Positions 1 through 14,266 are shown, counted from the first letter of the stretch. The stretch is DNA of 64,000 bases from Triops longicaudatus (GCA_022885665.1 JAGQDJ010000016.1:434001-498000); one strand, 5' to 3'. Translations and numbers: made by a program. The notes: a model not told the origin generated them from the letters alone.

Positions 1-3000
1 CGGTATCGCCGAGCTCCAGGAAGTAGAAGCAATTGAGCAATCTGTACAGGCTACGGTCTCCTGAGACCAAACACTAATTAGTCTTCACACAATTCTTTTT
101 CTGATGTCTTTCCTCTTCTTTACTGCACTCCACTCCACTATCCCCCAGAAAGAAGAAAAATAAGAAAAAAGAGCTTACTGTAGCGAAGGGTTTTGCTGAC
201 GGGGGAGATAAGAGTATTTCTCATTTAATGGTTGTGGAGCTAAGGCCGAAAGCATGGGCCCAGCTGCAATAGGCTTGCTCTTGATGTGCTAACTTAGATT
301 GGATACGTGGGGATGGTTGAGGGGGTGGAAGGCGTGGGCCAAAAGAAAACTCCGTGGGACCCATACTGGTTTAATGGGTTGATGTCAAAGCCGGACATAT
401 TTACAGTGACACTTTTTCTCGTTTGCCACCCCGTCTTCCGGGACTATACGCCTCGCATTCTCACTAGCGTTATTAGAAAGTTGGAAGCCCATCCTTCTAC
501 ACGGGGACATACAGACGTATATACTCTGTAGAAACCGAGTCCAGTCAGAGATATGTGTGTAAATAAACCGTCAGGTCTCATTTAAGGCAAGGCTAAGAAA
601 CAGCACACAATAAGCTCGTTCAAGTTTATGTCTAATCTATGCAACCCAACTTAGCAACATGAATTGGAAGCCAGAAAATGCTGAGTTAGCGGTGGCCGTA
701 GTCACCATATGTGTGTAAGCTAGGCTCCCCCCTTCTTCTTTACCACCACCGTACCACTTAGTGTTATTGGAGAGACGGACGGGGGCGGCAATAAAGGAAG
801 CTTACTTGGTTAAAACGTACGTGGTGATGATGTGGGTTATAACCGACGACTTGTGATCCGTCTTGCAGTTGCCCGGGGGGATGCAATAATGAAATCCTGC
901 GAAGCATAGCGCCCTCAAGGCTGCTAACGCCGTACCGTACAGCCTTTAATACCGATAGGTTAATTTCGAACGCTGCGCACGAGGTTAATTTTCCTGCCCC
1001 ATTTTTTTCGTTGTTGGCCTCAACGCTCGCACTCTCGTATAGGCTGGCATAGGGGATTACCGCTTTGGGCCCCAAAAAAGCATCAAAAATGAAACTCGAA
1101 GGTCGAAGTGACAGGGAATGTATCCCTATCGATAAAAACTACAGCACGAAAATGGATTTTCAGACTTTTTCCCAGCTTTTGAGTTAGGTGAGGCGCACAC
1201 AACTTTGGCACATGGCAAACCAACCCGAAAGAAGACGAAAAAAACTGCACTTGACACACACAAAAAGGACCTTCTTTGAGAAAGATTCTTTTTCATATTT
1301 CACTGGACTAAAACTGCTCACATAGACACTTATTCTTTGAAAAAGTACACTTGAATTGGAAAGATATTAGTGTCTATTCCCGCAATAACGAAGTATTACA
1401 CATGGTTGTTTTATTTAACATGGTTGCCGTTTTTAAAGCTTTACACTATTAAGAGAAAACTAAAAAAATGCCGATATTTTGGAGCACGGTATTGTTCCAC
1501 AGGGTAAAAAAAAACGCGAGGACGGCACGTCGAGGCCACTGTCCACTTGAATTTTTTTCTTCTTACTGTCGATATCCCATGTTTTTTGTTGGTTTTGACC
1601 CTGTGGCTGATCTGGATGACCATTGTGGCTTTTTGGTCAACCCTTTGGGGTGCAACTTTGATACCACGATTGGTTTCGATAGCCACGAGATAGCCTCAAA
1701 AAAAAAAAGTTCGACCCTATTGGTAGGCGGGGTCTAAACAAGTTTCTCCGGAACAGAAAGCGAAACCCCAAGAAAAATAAAACTTTTTTTTTCCAACCCT
1801 AACCCTTCCGAATTGATAATTAAATTTGCTCCGCATCGGATTCTGATATCCGTGAACACTTTTGACCCAAACTTTTTTTAGTTCCAGAAAATAACCCTTT
1901 GGCCTTGAGGATCGCTTAGGCCTACGGGGTTCTTATTGTAGCAAGAGCACAGCAAAAGTTAGGAAGGGTTGTAAAGCAGGGTGGGGAAGGGTTAGGTAAG
2001 AAGAATGTTGGCTCCTGGAGAGTGATTGCAGCACCCTTTTCTTAGACTTAACCCTGTCTTTGAGGGAAAGGATTTTTTGCTTTTTTTAGGGCAAAAAGGA
2101 AAATACGTAGGCTTAAAGCTTCCATTGCTTCTGCCGCCATAAGGCAGTCATCAAGTAATAAAAAAGCGTTCCTTTTAAGTCCAAAAACCGACGAGACCCG
2201 TCACAACCCTTTAGGCCTATTGAGGGGTATCATAAAAAAGGCATCGGGGTGTAAAAAGGAACAAACTTGTTTTCTGAACCGTTTTACAACCCGCAGATAC
2301 TGTTACAATTTTTATCTGAAAAAAGGGATTTCAAGCCCAAAATTGAAGATTTTAACTTTTCTTACTTTGTATGCCAGAAAGTCTTACCTTTTTCTGTGTA
2401 AATCGTATTTTCTTAAAAATCGAATTTTATCAGGAAAAAAATCTTTAAACACCCGAATTACCCGTGTTAAGTTTTTCTAAAAGCGATTTAACCTGTTAAA
2501 TCGCTTTTAGGACATGAAAATAAGGTGTTCGTTATAGAAGACTTTAAATAATCGAAAGGTTTAGGAAGTGAGTGATTAGGCGACGAAAAAAATGGACTCA
2601 ACTTTTTTTTATATACTTTTAGTGTATTTTCTTGTCTTTAAGTCTTTTTAAATAAAAGTGTTTCGTTGTACGAGACATGAAGTAATTGAAAGTTTTAGGA
2701 AGTGAAAGATGGGTGAAGATCTTGTCGAGAGTATGGAATAAGATTCCAGGTTGCTTAGAAATTCTTAGGAGATATTACGTTTCACGCACACGGAGCAAAC
2801 TAAAAATATACACATGGCAACAAAAACGAGGGACGCAAAAAACGAAAGAGGTCGTCGTATACATGTAGGACTTGAACCCACCGAGTTGGTCGATTTAGGA
2901 GTCTCGGGAGGAAGGTGGATTTCATGCAAACTATGTGGGGGTTGAGTTTTTTCTTTCTTTTGGTGAGTAGAGTAGAAGAGCGAGTGAAACCGTGTCGTAG

Positions 3001-3400
3001 TTATATACACACTAGCTCCTTTTCCGAGGCGACGGCGTATTCAACCCAAGCATTTCTGTAACAGCTGTAATTACAGTCAGCATTAATTACCTAGTGCCAT
3101 GCAAGAACACACATTGGTAGAGAGAGAACATGGCGTTCGAAACGGAAATGCACGAGATTTCTAAGCGTGCCAACATAGGGGTTTGTTCCTTACGAGCTAC
3201 ACTAAGGCATTTCTGCACCTTCGGGAGAAAAGAGATGGCATAAAAAGGAGGCACACATTCCTCCTTGCGGTCATGAAGTCGTGATTCCACCCGACTCGAT
3301 TACGGTTATGTCGCATTGATTTCTGTCTTGTCATTCTTGGCCCCGGTTGAATACGAATTGTAATTAATGCATCGATTGCTTTTTCGTTGTGGTTGTGCAG
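1..3400 (+). other. abd-A: abd-A last intron, 3' part
   Basis: This stretch lies directly upstream of the abd-A homeobox exon and contains no recognisable abd-A hexapeptide (YPWM) exon on the + strand, so I read it as intron; its 5' end is outside the window. It ends with a T-rich tract and TTGTGCAG at 3393-3400, a normal acceptor. The exon phase (one base of a Gly codon supplied by the upstream exon) fits the conserved position just before GPNGCP. It holds a 34-bp hairpin at 2477-2510, two TAGGCCTA octamers (1917 and 2212) and the homeodomain-type palindrome ACTAATTAGT at 73-82. The open frames in it are short and look like chance. An unrecognised alternative exon cannot be excluded. Confidence 0.7.
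2477..2510. repeat. 34-bp near-perfect hairpin in abd-A intron
   Basis: The left arm CTAAAAGCGATTTAAC (2477-2492) is the exact reverse complement of the right arm GTTAAATCGCTTTTAG (2495-2510), with only two bases between them. Sixteen uninterrupted pairs are far beyond chance in a window of this size. The half-arm AAAGCGATTTAA recurs at 34699-34710, so the hairpin may be the remnant of a transposon end or of two inverted elements. The loop is too short for a normal microRNA precursor. Confidence 0.85.
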
Positions 3401-3906
3401 GTCCGAATGGGTGTCCCCGGAGGCGTGGTCGACAGACGTACACGCGTTACCAAACGTTGGAACTGGAGAAGGAATTTCACTTTAATCACTACTTGACTCG
3501 GCGGCGTCGGATCGAAATCGCTCACGCTTTGTGCCTGACGGAGCGCCAAATTAAAATCTGGTTCCAGAATCGACGCATGAAGTTGAAAAAGGAGCTGCGC
3601 GCGGTCAAAGAAATCAACGAACAAGCCAGACGAGAGCGGGAAGAGCAAGAAGCGCTCAGAACTGCGGTTTCCGCACCTTCCAACGGCGATTCGGACAAAA
3701 AATCCCAGCACTCACAACACTCGCATTCGCATTCCCATTCTTCCTCCTTGGGCACGGGCGGGACCGATTCTTCCTCGCACAAGAATCACGTCACCAACGA
3801 CCTAGGCGGCCATCACCATGGATCCAGCACCGTCACGTCTTCCGCGGTCCATGGCCTAACAGCAGATGGGGTCATTAGCAAAATCAATTCCAAATCTCAC
3901 ACTTAA
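3401..3906 (+). CDS. abd-A: abdominal-A homeodomain protein, terminal exon (partial)
   Basis: Hox transcription factor that acts in the nucleus and specifies abdominal or posterior-trunk segment identity. The exon starts after TTGTGCAG with GT completing a Gly codon (intron phase 1) and codes about 168 residues. GPNGCP comes first, then a 60-residue homeodomain at 3418-3597 (RRRGRQTYTRYQ to MKLKKEL) with recognition helix RQIKIWFQNRRMKLKK. Next is the abd-A form of the UbdA peptide (RAVKEINEQARREREEQ), which separates it from Ubx (QAIKELNEQ). The C-terminal part is Ser/His rich (HSHSHSHSSS, GGHHHGSS) and ends in GVISKINSKSHT, resembling the AVSKVNS end of fly abd-A. The stop is TAA at 3904-3906. 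Homeodomain residue 11 is Tyr, where fly abd-A has Phe; Tyr is the Ubx/Antp state. There is no long polyglutamine tract. The upstream exons, including YPWM, are outside the window. Confidence 0.97.
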
Positions 3907-5617
3907 GTTTCATTTATCTCTAAAAAAAACCGTCATTCTTATATAGCCAAAACAAAAGAAAAGATCCCTGCACTCAAAGAAATTCCCCCATAATGTCCCC
4001 TGCAATATTTCTCCTGTTACACCCCCTTTCATCTTGACACATCATTGTCCTCCAGTTTTAATAATTTTCAGTCTCCGAACCTAAATTAAAGCGTTACACA
4101 AAAATAGCGTATATTGAATATACCAAAGCCAAAGTTGTTTATTTCCCTTCTGTCCCAAACCGACTCTTGGGATGGTTATCTCTAGCTATATATTTTTCTT
4201 GTGTGGATGTCTCCTGGAAAAGATTTTTTCCCAATGTTGTTCTATTTCTCTTTCCTTTTGTGCCCTTATCGTTAGTTCCCAGCTGGTCCTCTTATGAGTT
4301 AAAAACAAATATCTCGGCTTTGTAGCGAATGAAATGAGGAAGTTTATTGAGTAGAAACGTGTCAATGGCAATTTTCGGTACCGTCAAAAGCCACAAGACT
4401 GTTCATCCCCCTTTTCAAGTTGGCTGTTACGTCAAGAAAAACTCTCAGTTTTACCACCGCAACACCTGGGACTCCTGTCTGGGCCGTGGCATCCTTTTTC
4501 CCTAAAAATCCATCAACTAGCTGTGGGACTTTATAGAGAACATCGACTTTTGGGCTTCGACATTTGATTGCCTGCAAGTTCCACCACCCTTTCCACCCCA
4601 CGTGAAACTCTCTGCGATATGGAGCTTTAAAAACTTGCCCAGGTGCTAACGTTTAGTAGGCTACAATAGTTTTCCTTCATTCAACAAAGCTGTTTGGGAA
4701 GAAGGGGAAGCCGCAGCCCATTGGCCCAGTATTCCTACACAAGCGTTATGGATCGTTTATTTTAAACGTGGAAGTTGGTATGCAGCAGCGCCCACGTGGC
4801 TAGAAGGTGCGAAACTCGCTTGGAAGTCTTGAAGCCCGGACGTTCGACTTACCACACATGTCTTTCGTCATCTTAACTTTTCCTGGGAAGGAAATAAGTT
4901 CGGATCCCGAAGTCAAGCCAAGTTTCATCAAGTAAAACGTTATATGACTGTTTTTTGTTTATGTGATTGGAACTTGAACTGACATTTTATGATTAGGGGG
5001 AGCGTGGACTGCCTGGAGAATTAATATGGAAAAGGGGCTGGAGTTTCCCCCAATGCTGCTTTGGGGGCTCTGTTCTGTTCACTAAGAGATGAAGATGAAG
5101 AGCATCATATCAAGTCACCGAGGTCACTCGTCAAGACTTGTGTGTGTGTTGGTTGGGAGGGAGGGCTGCGGCAGTAAAACTTGCCTATATCACTAAAAAG
5201 GCCCCAGCCACGGAAAACGACAGCAAAGAAAGCAAGAATGGAAAAAAAGAACGCCAGCTGTAAAAACAGCCTCCACGGAGATGAACGACTTGGCCTCTTT
5301 TTCTTCAGCGCTGCGCAAAGTTATTTCTTTCCCTGGTGAAAAGAAGAACACAACACAAGCATTTCAACCCTTTTCCCACCCCCTCTACCAATCCTCTCTT
5401 TGAGAGTTTTTCCCCCTGAAGAGTTTTACTTTTTTTCGTGGCCAGTGCAGCGAATTTTTACACGCATAGCCGATGCACGCATCGACGCTCTACAGAGAGA
5501 AAGCGTTTTTCTTCCTGGCAAGCGAACGAGTAGCCCACCTCGTGCTTTTTTTCGCTCTTCTCTCGCCGGTCCGCCAGCTTTATTGATCCGAAATGCTTCT
5601 ACTACGTCAACAATAAA
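3907..5617 (+). other. abd-A: abd-A 3' flank, probable 3' UTR
   Basis: Non-coding sequence follows the abd-A stop. The first ATTAAA signal is at 4085-4090, about 180 bp after the stop. The first clear AATAAA that I see is at 5612-5617, which would give a UTR of about 1.7 kb, similar in scale to long Hox 3' UTRs. Neither has a strong GT-rich downstream element that I can identify, so the true end is uncertain. The block at about 5400-5900 is open in several frames on both strands, but no product is recognisable. Confidence 0.35.
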
Positions 5618-8600
5618 CATGCATCTCTGGACCATATTTCTTCCGGGGAAAAGCGAGCCACTACTACATCCCACTACCAGTGAGCCTGAGCTTCCGTGGG
5701 GTTTGCCTACGCCGCTGATACAAATCCCCCATGGAACAGATATATGGCCGGAATCCCACCTGCTCAACTGTCTCCTCGCTCTCTCTCCCCCACACAGCTT
5801 GCTAGCCAATCCATAATTGCCTAGAGAGGACCGATTCTCGCGAGTATCGACACGATCGTTGGCTTTGCTCCTCTTAAACAGCGACCTTTTCATCCGAACA
5901 GCCACGTTCTTGCCCTTTTTTACTGTATGGTATACTTTACTATGTGCAACACTGTACTGTATACAATACGCGAAGCTCCAAATCTGCGAAAGCGTGTAAA
6001 TCGTGTCGTGGCGAATTTCGGAGGTTGAAAGAAAGCTAAAGCCGCACTACGAATAGCGTCTGGTTCACCCCACAACCGACTTGAATTCCAAAAAGAGCCC
6101 CGGAAACGCAGCAGGCAGCCAGCCAAGAGTAATTTCGCATCTGTCTTTATCAAAGCCGCGAAAAAACAATGAACAAAGCCGCCCGACAGGCAGGAAAATA
6201 TGCACCCAAGATGCTACAGCTGAGAAGTAATTCCTGAGAGCCTTAAATGACGACTGGATGACTTGTAACATCAAGCCTTTTTCCATAACAGCGAGCCTTG
6301 TTTTATACCACCAAGCTTCAATCTCCCTGGAAAAAAGCGCGTTCTCCATAAACGTGGGCATTGATTCCCGGATTGAAGAGTATTGGCGTTTTTGCTACCA
6401 ACACCAGCTTTTTGGTGGCTTTTATGGAAGCTTCGCTTAATTTTTTACGAAATGAAAACGTCCGCCAACTTTTAGGGGGAGCAGAATGTTCCTCAAAAAC
6501 TACAATTCTTAGAAAGTATCGGAATGCTGTTAAACTGGGAAACACAACGAGCTGGAAAGTTCTTTGTCCTATTGCTACTGAAGACTTAGCTCCTCCCACT
6601 CTATCTCCTTTGAAGCCAAAATCCCCATGACGTGACAAGAGTTTTTGGTGGAGACTCCCTATAACTACAAGGCACCCCTTGCTGAGCAACGGAAAGGAAA
6701 GAAAGGAAGCTCCACCCCTTTTCTGGGTACTGTGGGTTCCCGTTGGGAGGGAAGGTTACGTCTGCCTGCCGTTTGCCTGGGAGGCATGAAGAGGGCGTGA
6801 ACAGTAAGAGGATGCCGGCTCTCCCCCTTGGCTTGAATCAGAATCTGTGCGGCTCTGGTGCTGTGTATACTGTGCTATATATATAATAACGTATTCTATG
6901 GTGCTTTTTTTGGTCGTGATATTAGGCGCGCAAGCGTGTGACGTTACTTTTTAGTTGCGAAAGTTCTCCGAGCGCGTCAAGAACATTTAGAATTGTGTTT
7001 TGCACCCCCTTGTCCCCCGTTTAATCCGCGAAAGGATCTGCGGAGTCGCAAGAAAAGCAAGCAAAAAATTGAAACCAATTGGTTAAGCTTTAAAGCCCTG
7101 AAAAAGTTTATTTTTTTGCAGTAAAAGGTGTAGTTTCATTGTTAAGGCTTAGTTTTCAGAGGCAGTTTCTTTATTTGGAGGGAACGTGGTAGTAATTATA
7201 AAGGTATATAGCCAAGAGCCTTTTGCACCTAACGTCCATTTAAATCCATATCTGGCCGCAACGCCCCGCCCCTTTTATGACACGCTTATTAGTTTAGCTT
7301 GAACCCATTTTCAAACTCATTTCTCGTCAAAAACCCCCTTTGCAAGAATGAAAAATGGACACGAAGTTACATTCCGGAATACTCGCGCGGGAAAGGGAGA
7401 CATAAGCGTTGCTAAAAGCAAGAAAGATAAGAAGAGGAAAAGACGGATGCTCATGAAATGCATTCCGTAATAAAGCTATTGAAAATTTCGGAAAAAATTG
7501 GGGGACTTTCGGATTCTGGCGCACATCTATGTAATCACAAACCCGCAATTATTTTGCACCGCCTTCTTGCATCGCTTTCGCGTAAGTTGTCTTCCACGTT
7601 TAGCTTTTGGTTTCGTTTTTCTGTCGTTGGTATGGAGGAATTTTTTCTTTTTTTATAGGTCGAGTCTTGGGAATTGTTGCTTACGTAATACGCTGGTAGC
7701 TTTGGGCGGAGGTTTTCCGTCACGTACGAAAGAATTTTTTTGCAAATGGCAAGTTGAACTGATTTTTTTTTAACGAAGGAAAGAAGAAAGATCGTGGAAT
7801 TTTGGACTTACGTAATATCTTTAACGTAAAATCTTCTAACGTAATATTTAAAAAGGTGAAACTTTAAGACTTTAAAGTAACGACATTTTTTGGGGGGAAA
7901 ATAGCCAAGACGGGCAAATTTTCAAAATCTTACACGAAAATCAAATTCTTCCTGTATTCGTAGCAAAAAGCAAAAAAAAGGAAAGAAATCCATGTCATCT
8001 CATGTGATGCGAGTTGCCAACCCAGTGTACGTTGTTCATCTGTGATTTTTCTACACAATAAGCTCGCGTTTGTTTTCTTTTCTCTATCCCTGTCAGATCC
8101 TTTGAGTTTTCCGCTCAGTACAAGAAGTCAAGAAGCAAAAGTAAGGGAAAAAATTCAAGAGGCAAAATTACGTAAAAATAACGTTAAAGTTCCACAGCAT
8201 TCTGCGTTACGTAACACATTAGAAAACACCCTAACATTTTAGGAGATTTTTTTTTCTCAAAGCAAAATAATTAGAATTTTGACCGTGTGCTCGCTAGCCA
8301 AATCGTGATAAAGCTGATCGCCTCCATAAACTGGGAGAAGCAAATCTATCTTCGGCATAGAAACCCTCCTTTTTCACCCCCGTAAGCCAAGTCAGCTCTC
8401 TGTCTTACACGACGTACATGACGATACGTATCTCCTTATTCAATGGTTGTTTTTATATATGACCCCGGCTTTCATTTTTGATCCGCATCACGGAAACTAA
8501 CCAGTATTTTACATAAACATAGAACCCGTAAAAAACCTACTAAACTCGACGTATTTCCGCGGTCCAGTTTTCAACTTTTCATCGCCTGTCACCGTAATAA

Positions 8601-11600
8601 ATGCATAACTACAACTTCCGCCGACAGCAATATATTTGTCATGCAAGTCAGGACTGTCACTTGTTTTTTCTTTTAGCCGTTTTCCGTTTAAAAGGCCGAG
8701 AAAATCAACTTGCACGGTAAAGAACGCGCAGACACACCAAAATAAGTTTATTCAATTTATTGCAGCCAGCTTCGTTTTTGAGTCCCTGTTGTTATTTTGT
8801 ATAATTTTTAAAAACAAAAGCACAGCTTTGGGAGGCAAAAATCCGTGGAGAGTGTTAGAGAAATTTGGAGCTTGTCGTTTTAAAAATTGCGCGCGTTGTA
8901 GGTCAACCCCCAACTAACGAAATGTAAAATGAACAGTAAATTTTGGCCAACGTGTTTAATGTGATAGGATTGGGTCTCGGGGACACCTCTGCTGACTTTC
9001 TAATATAAATCGATCGTTTCATTTAAACCTCAAACGGCAAAAGCTTGAAGTAAAGTTCTCTGCAGTGAGATTTGTGTCAAGTTTTGAGCACGAGACGGTT
9101 ATCACCGTCATTTTGGGCTCTCTCATTCTCGCAAACTGTCTCAATGTTCTTTTGTCATTTTTAGCCCCGTAACTTGCAGTACTCGGGAGCTGAGTCACCC
9201 TAACGAATTTACCTTTTCTGTTAAAATAATCAACAGAGGTGTCCTTCAAGTTGCCAACAGGTGTGGAACGCACATACGTAAACCCTAGCCTTGAGAAAGG
9301 AAGAGGAATTTGAAAAAAAGAGGAAAAAGAACCGTGGTTAACCCCAAAAGGCCAGCAGTAGCGATAAGCTATTGTTCATTGGAGAAAAAGCCAGCAAAAG
9401 CACGAAGGCCCCCGCGTTTTTCGTTTCCTAGCGTTATCAAAATTGTTTGAAAAACTGTTAAGCGCTGGCAATAATGGATTTTTGTTTTCAATCTGTTTGG
9501 CTTTAATCAAGAAATTGATTTATAATCAAGTTAGGTTACGCCTCATTTGCATCGAGACACTAAAAAGGCTTCTTGTTGGGCATTTGTTAAGTGAAACTTA
9601 GGTGTGCTTTATTTTTGCTTCTTAGCTTCTTACTGGGAATGCAAATTTTTGAAAAAAAGGCGGAGCTTTTCGCAATTGATAAGTGTGATCCTGATCTTGT
9701 TAAAAACTTGTTGGATAAGAAGAGAATAGGAAACGCAAACGGAAAAAAGGGGGTTCAAACAAAGCGTTGTGACGGAATCGTGTGTTCTTTCTGTGGTGTT
9801 TTAAGGACGTACTAAAGTGAATGTTTGAAAAACCATGTAGGACGTAAGAATTTTTACCAAAAACGTAAGGCAAGTCCATTTGCAAGACATGTTGGAAGCG
9901 CGAATGAGTAAAAAAGCCAGTGAGCCAGGCAAACCTGAGGTTTTTTTCTTAATTTGCCGAACCTCTCTTGTACGAATTAATTCAAATCGCTTCCTTCTAT
10001 CTTTGCATGATAGAAGCGAGCTCATACTAGTTGTAATTCTTGTAATATTCTTGGGTTGTCTTCTCTGTCTCTATACTTTTTTGTTAGGTTCTGTCGCTTT
10101 AGAAACGCCTTTTCTATTTCCCAGCCCCCCTCTCTCGCGGTATTAATTATGTGTTTTTCGTTATTACACCCCTCCGTCCCTGAACACTTTTTTGTTATTA
10201 CCCCTGGAATGTGTAACTAAGCGGTGTGTCTAAACTCTTTCTTTTTAGTTATTTTTGTATCTCGAAACAAAAAGCACTCTTTCACTCCTTTTCCTCGAGA
10301 ATCTTCATCGTACCAAGTAAACTTTGGGGGAGTTTGCTTGGGAGAAGTTATGTATTTGACAAGCAAGGAATAAGGTGACATTTTATTGAGTACGATATTT
10401 GCAAACGTCCGTTTTTTTAAGTGTATGTCATTTTGTGTGTGCTGATGTATTCGTTCATGTACAGAAAGGAAGTGTTCCCGTTTTTTTTAATATTATTTTT
10501 TTCATGGGTCAGTGTTGTGACACACTCCATATTCCCTTTTTGCCCCCCAACCCTGAATTCCATCCACCTCCCCGGAAGACATAGTTCGTACGACATATAT
10601 TGCATATACCCCTCAGTTTTCTGTTTCGCCAACAATGAAGTGTGCTGGTGATTATGGAAGGATTGAAAGAAAAATTTCGCCTTCGATTATTCCCACCTGG
10701 ATGAAGTGAATTTTTGGTACACTTAATCCGAAAAAAAAATCGGCGCCATGTCATTTACCCAGTGCGAGTGTTGGTTAGTTCCGTGACTGCGTTCATGTGT
10801 GGGTGGGCAGAAACTTATGTAAACGAACTACGGCAGCTTTTTGCACTGTTTTGTGAATTTGTACCTCTCCCTGTGCAATAAGCCCAAAGAAAGAATGAAT
10901 TTGCAGATTATTCTCGTTGCAAATGGTGTGTGCGACAAAAGGAATAATTATTTGCGTTTTATTTTTTTCCATTTTTGCTTTTCTCTTGGATGATCAACGA
11001 AAAGATGCAGCTACTGAAATACAACTTCCCTGTGCTTGTGACTTCGTGTATAAATCCTTCATCGAGGAATCCTAACCCCGCGAACTTTTAAAAACAAGTA
11101 CTAACCATAAGTCCTCGCAAGATATTTGACTCTATAACGGGAACGTGCGTTTGGACGAAATTTCTCTATCAAAGTGCGAGCTATAAAATGAGAAACAAAT
11201 CCCGCTCCTATATTGCTACAACTCTTGATCCATGAAAGTAACAAGACATTTTGCTTGTCTACTCGGAAGTTTACTAAAACCTCCCAACGTGTTTGGTTGT
11301 GGTGTGACCCCTCGTCTTTTCCTACTCCCCCAACCCCCTTTTTAATTAACATTGCGGCAGGTTTTCACTGCATATAAATTCATCAAGTTGTTGTGTTGCC
11401 GTCCGTGGAATACGCGTGCAAAAACCGTGAAGATCGGGCGAAAACGAAAATGGCACTCGGGAGAAGAAGAAAAGTGGAGAGCTCTTTTTCCTTCCCCCCT
11501 TCCCCCAAACGTCTAATTTTTTCTGGAAAATAAAACAAAACTATGAATTTGTGTTTGTATGACAACTGGTTTGCTCATTTCCTTGTTATTGGTGTGTTAC

Positions 11601-14266
11601 TGTATGTACCTAAGCAGCTAAGGTAGTCAAATATAGGCCAATGCTTTTCAATGCTTTCCATCTTTTCCTAACGCAGTTAAAAAACGAACATAAAGCGCTT
11701 TGCCTTCCATTTACGCCAGTTGCCCACGTTTTCAACGAAGACTGGGAAACCGAGCAGCCCGAAGCGTGTCAACGGCTCATTTAGCAAACGCGTGAGGCTA
11801 AGTATACATTTTTGGTTATGTTGAGAACAGTTTCAAATAGTCGCCCGAAGTGGTCGCGTACTAATTCTTGTTAACTATCGACAACTTTTTGTTTCTGCGC
11901 TTTTTTAGCAGTTCAACCAACGAGACGTGGAGAATAAGGTGCCAAGTCAATCGAGAATTCAGCTAGAACGGCGAGTGAAAGTCCTTGACTTCTGGAACCG
12001 TGCCGGTTACCGTGGCTCCAGTTTTTCTACAACCCGAAAAAACTCAAATACAAGCCCTGGGAAATAGATTTTCCGACAACTGGAATAGCCGGCCAAAAAA
12101 AGACGTGGCACTTTTTACGAAACACCACGAGTGTAAGTACATCTTATTAATTTACAATATTCAGATCAGTTTGGGATCATACATTTCAGTTTAGTAGAAC
12201 TCTTTTCTTTAACACAGGCTGGAAGTCGGGTTTAAACTGAGTGCTTTCCATTGTATCATTGTTCCGTGTGGAAAACACCGCCAACATATGGGTACGACCA
12301 CATAATGCGAGCCCTGCGGCAAAGAACAAGTTGGGAGGTAAAAGTTTTATGACCTTTCTTGTATCTTTGTACGTTGTTTATTGCAGAGACACGTTGGGGA
12401 ACGCGTCCTTGTTGGAAATTGCTTGACTGCAGGATAGCACAGCAGTAAACCCGAACTCTTTGAGCAGTTTTACCCCGGGAGATGAACACGGAGCAAGTAT
12501 GAATCCATGTTTACAATCCGTTACGTTGAGCTACACCATGCTAAAAATCCTGTACCCTAGGCTTAATTCGCCGTTATGATTTGCAACAATTGCGAAACAC
12601 GAACCATTCGCCATGTTCCTATGGAAATACCTCCAGTGAAAATTCATGAATCTACACTCATCGTTGACCCCTTTTTATTCTATTTGCTGAGAACCTTATT
12701 CATCGCCTTCGACGGGAGAATCCATCGTCATGATACTAAGAGACTTGGAATAATAACTCCCTTTCGAAAAGGTTGGAGACGTACTCAAGTACGTCGGTTC
12801 CGATGTGCGAAGACGTACTGTTCGCGTCGGTGAGACCTATATGTAAAACTCAAGAAAATTTGAGTCATAATTTTTACTTCACTTCAAATCGGACCTCAGT
12901 ATCATGAAGAGAAAGTTTATTTTTTATCTTAAATATACAAACAACCTACTACGGCAATTACAGACGACGACTACCAAGAACTTTCTCTGCGACGACGCTG
13001 CGAATTTTAAGCTTTTTTTTAAAAAAAAAAATGTGCGACATAAAACATTTAAACTCAACCTGTCGCTTTTCAAGACTATTTTTCCAATTCAATTACGTAG
13101 GTGGAAAGCTGTTATGAACGCACATGTTTTGCGCTCCTTCCAATCAGTGTTCCGGAACTTATTAGAAAAGTTTCAGAGCTTTCGGCCGTTACTTACCGTT
13201 CCGGCCAAGCCACTTATCGGCGACGGTGTGCAGCTATGAACTTCACGAAAGGACTGAATCCTGAATTTTAAACAAAGTTCAACATAGAAAATAACTCACT
13301 ATCGGTTATTTACCTTCGATCTACATAATAATAAGTATTTACATCGCAAACGAACGGGACGAAACTTCGCCAGAGGAACAGAAAGATCGCCGTTGCGTCC
13401 GTAACGCCCGTTCTGCAATATGCAAGCTAGAAATCCTCAAGTTTCTCATAAAGGCATCTTGAAGGAAAATCTTTCATTCCCAGCAAAAATAGCATTTAAC
13501 AGACTACTTATGGCGTCTCTGAATGAAAGCAACTGTTTAAATCCATAAGAACGCAATTCTCGAAACATTATACCGAACATAAGATGTAGAGCCCGTTACT
13601 CGTCATAAGGAATGACTCAAGCAAATGGTTATGTGCTAACTACACGGTTTAGCGGTGCTAACTAAAACACTTGAACTTAACTGAAAGACTTTTCAACATA
13701 CCCGTTGAACCAGTTACGAAGCATTACTGAAAATATAGTATCCCTCGTTAAGAGGAAAAATATTCCTCTTTAAGATCGCGTTTCCTCTTGTCATCTAACC
13801 CCGTCTTAATTAGAGACCTCTTACGGGCTACCGTGCTAGTTTAGCCCGGTAAAACTTTATATAACTCAGCTTTGTTAGGATATTTTAAAAACGTGCTACC
13901 GAACGAAAGTAACTCGGTTATCCATTTTACTTCCCTCGGAGTCGAAACGCAGCCTGAGGAACTTCAACAGGAAATGTTTTGATTTCGTCATATGGAAAGG
14001 TTTTTCCGCGCATTTACACCATTCATGATCTCATACACCACTCACCACCCATAGTCTTCAATGGTTTGTTATAACGGGACTTTATATAAAACAAGCAGTC
14101 CACGGCAAACCTGGACGTATTCATTTCGTGGTGTGCGCAAACCGGAAAAAGGACGTATCCATGCCGTACTCTTCCAGAAATCAAGACTGCGAACTTGCAG
14201 TACCCGTTTCGTGATTGCAATTCGTTGTTCGCCACTTTCGAGCAGCATCAGTCATGTCATGCGTGC

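Noticed and set aside
2865..2881. tRNA-like T-arm on the - strand (GTGGGTTCAAGTCCTAC)
   Set aside because: The T-loop and stem are good, but no pairing acceptor, D-arm or anticodon stem could be built upstream, and no A box is visible. At most it is a tRNA fragment or chance.
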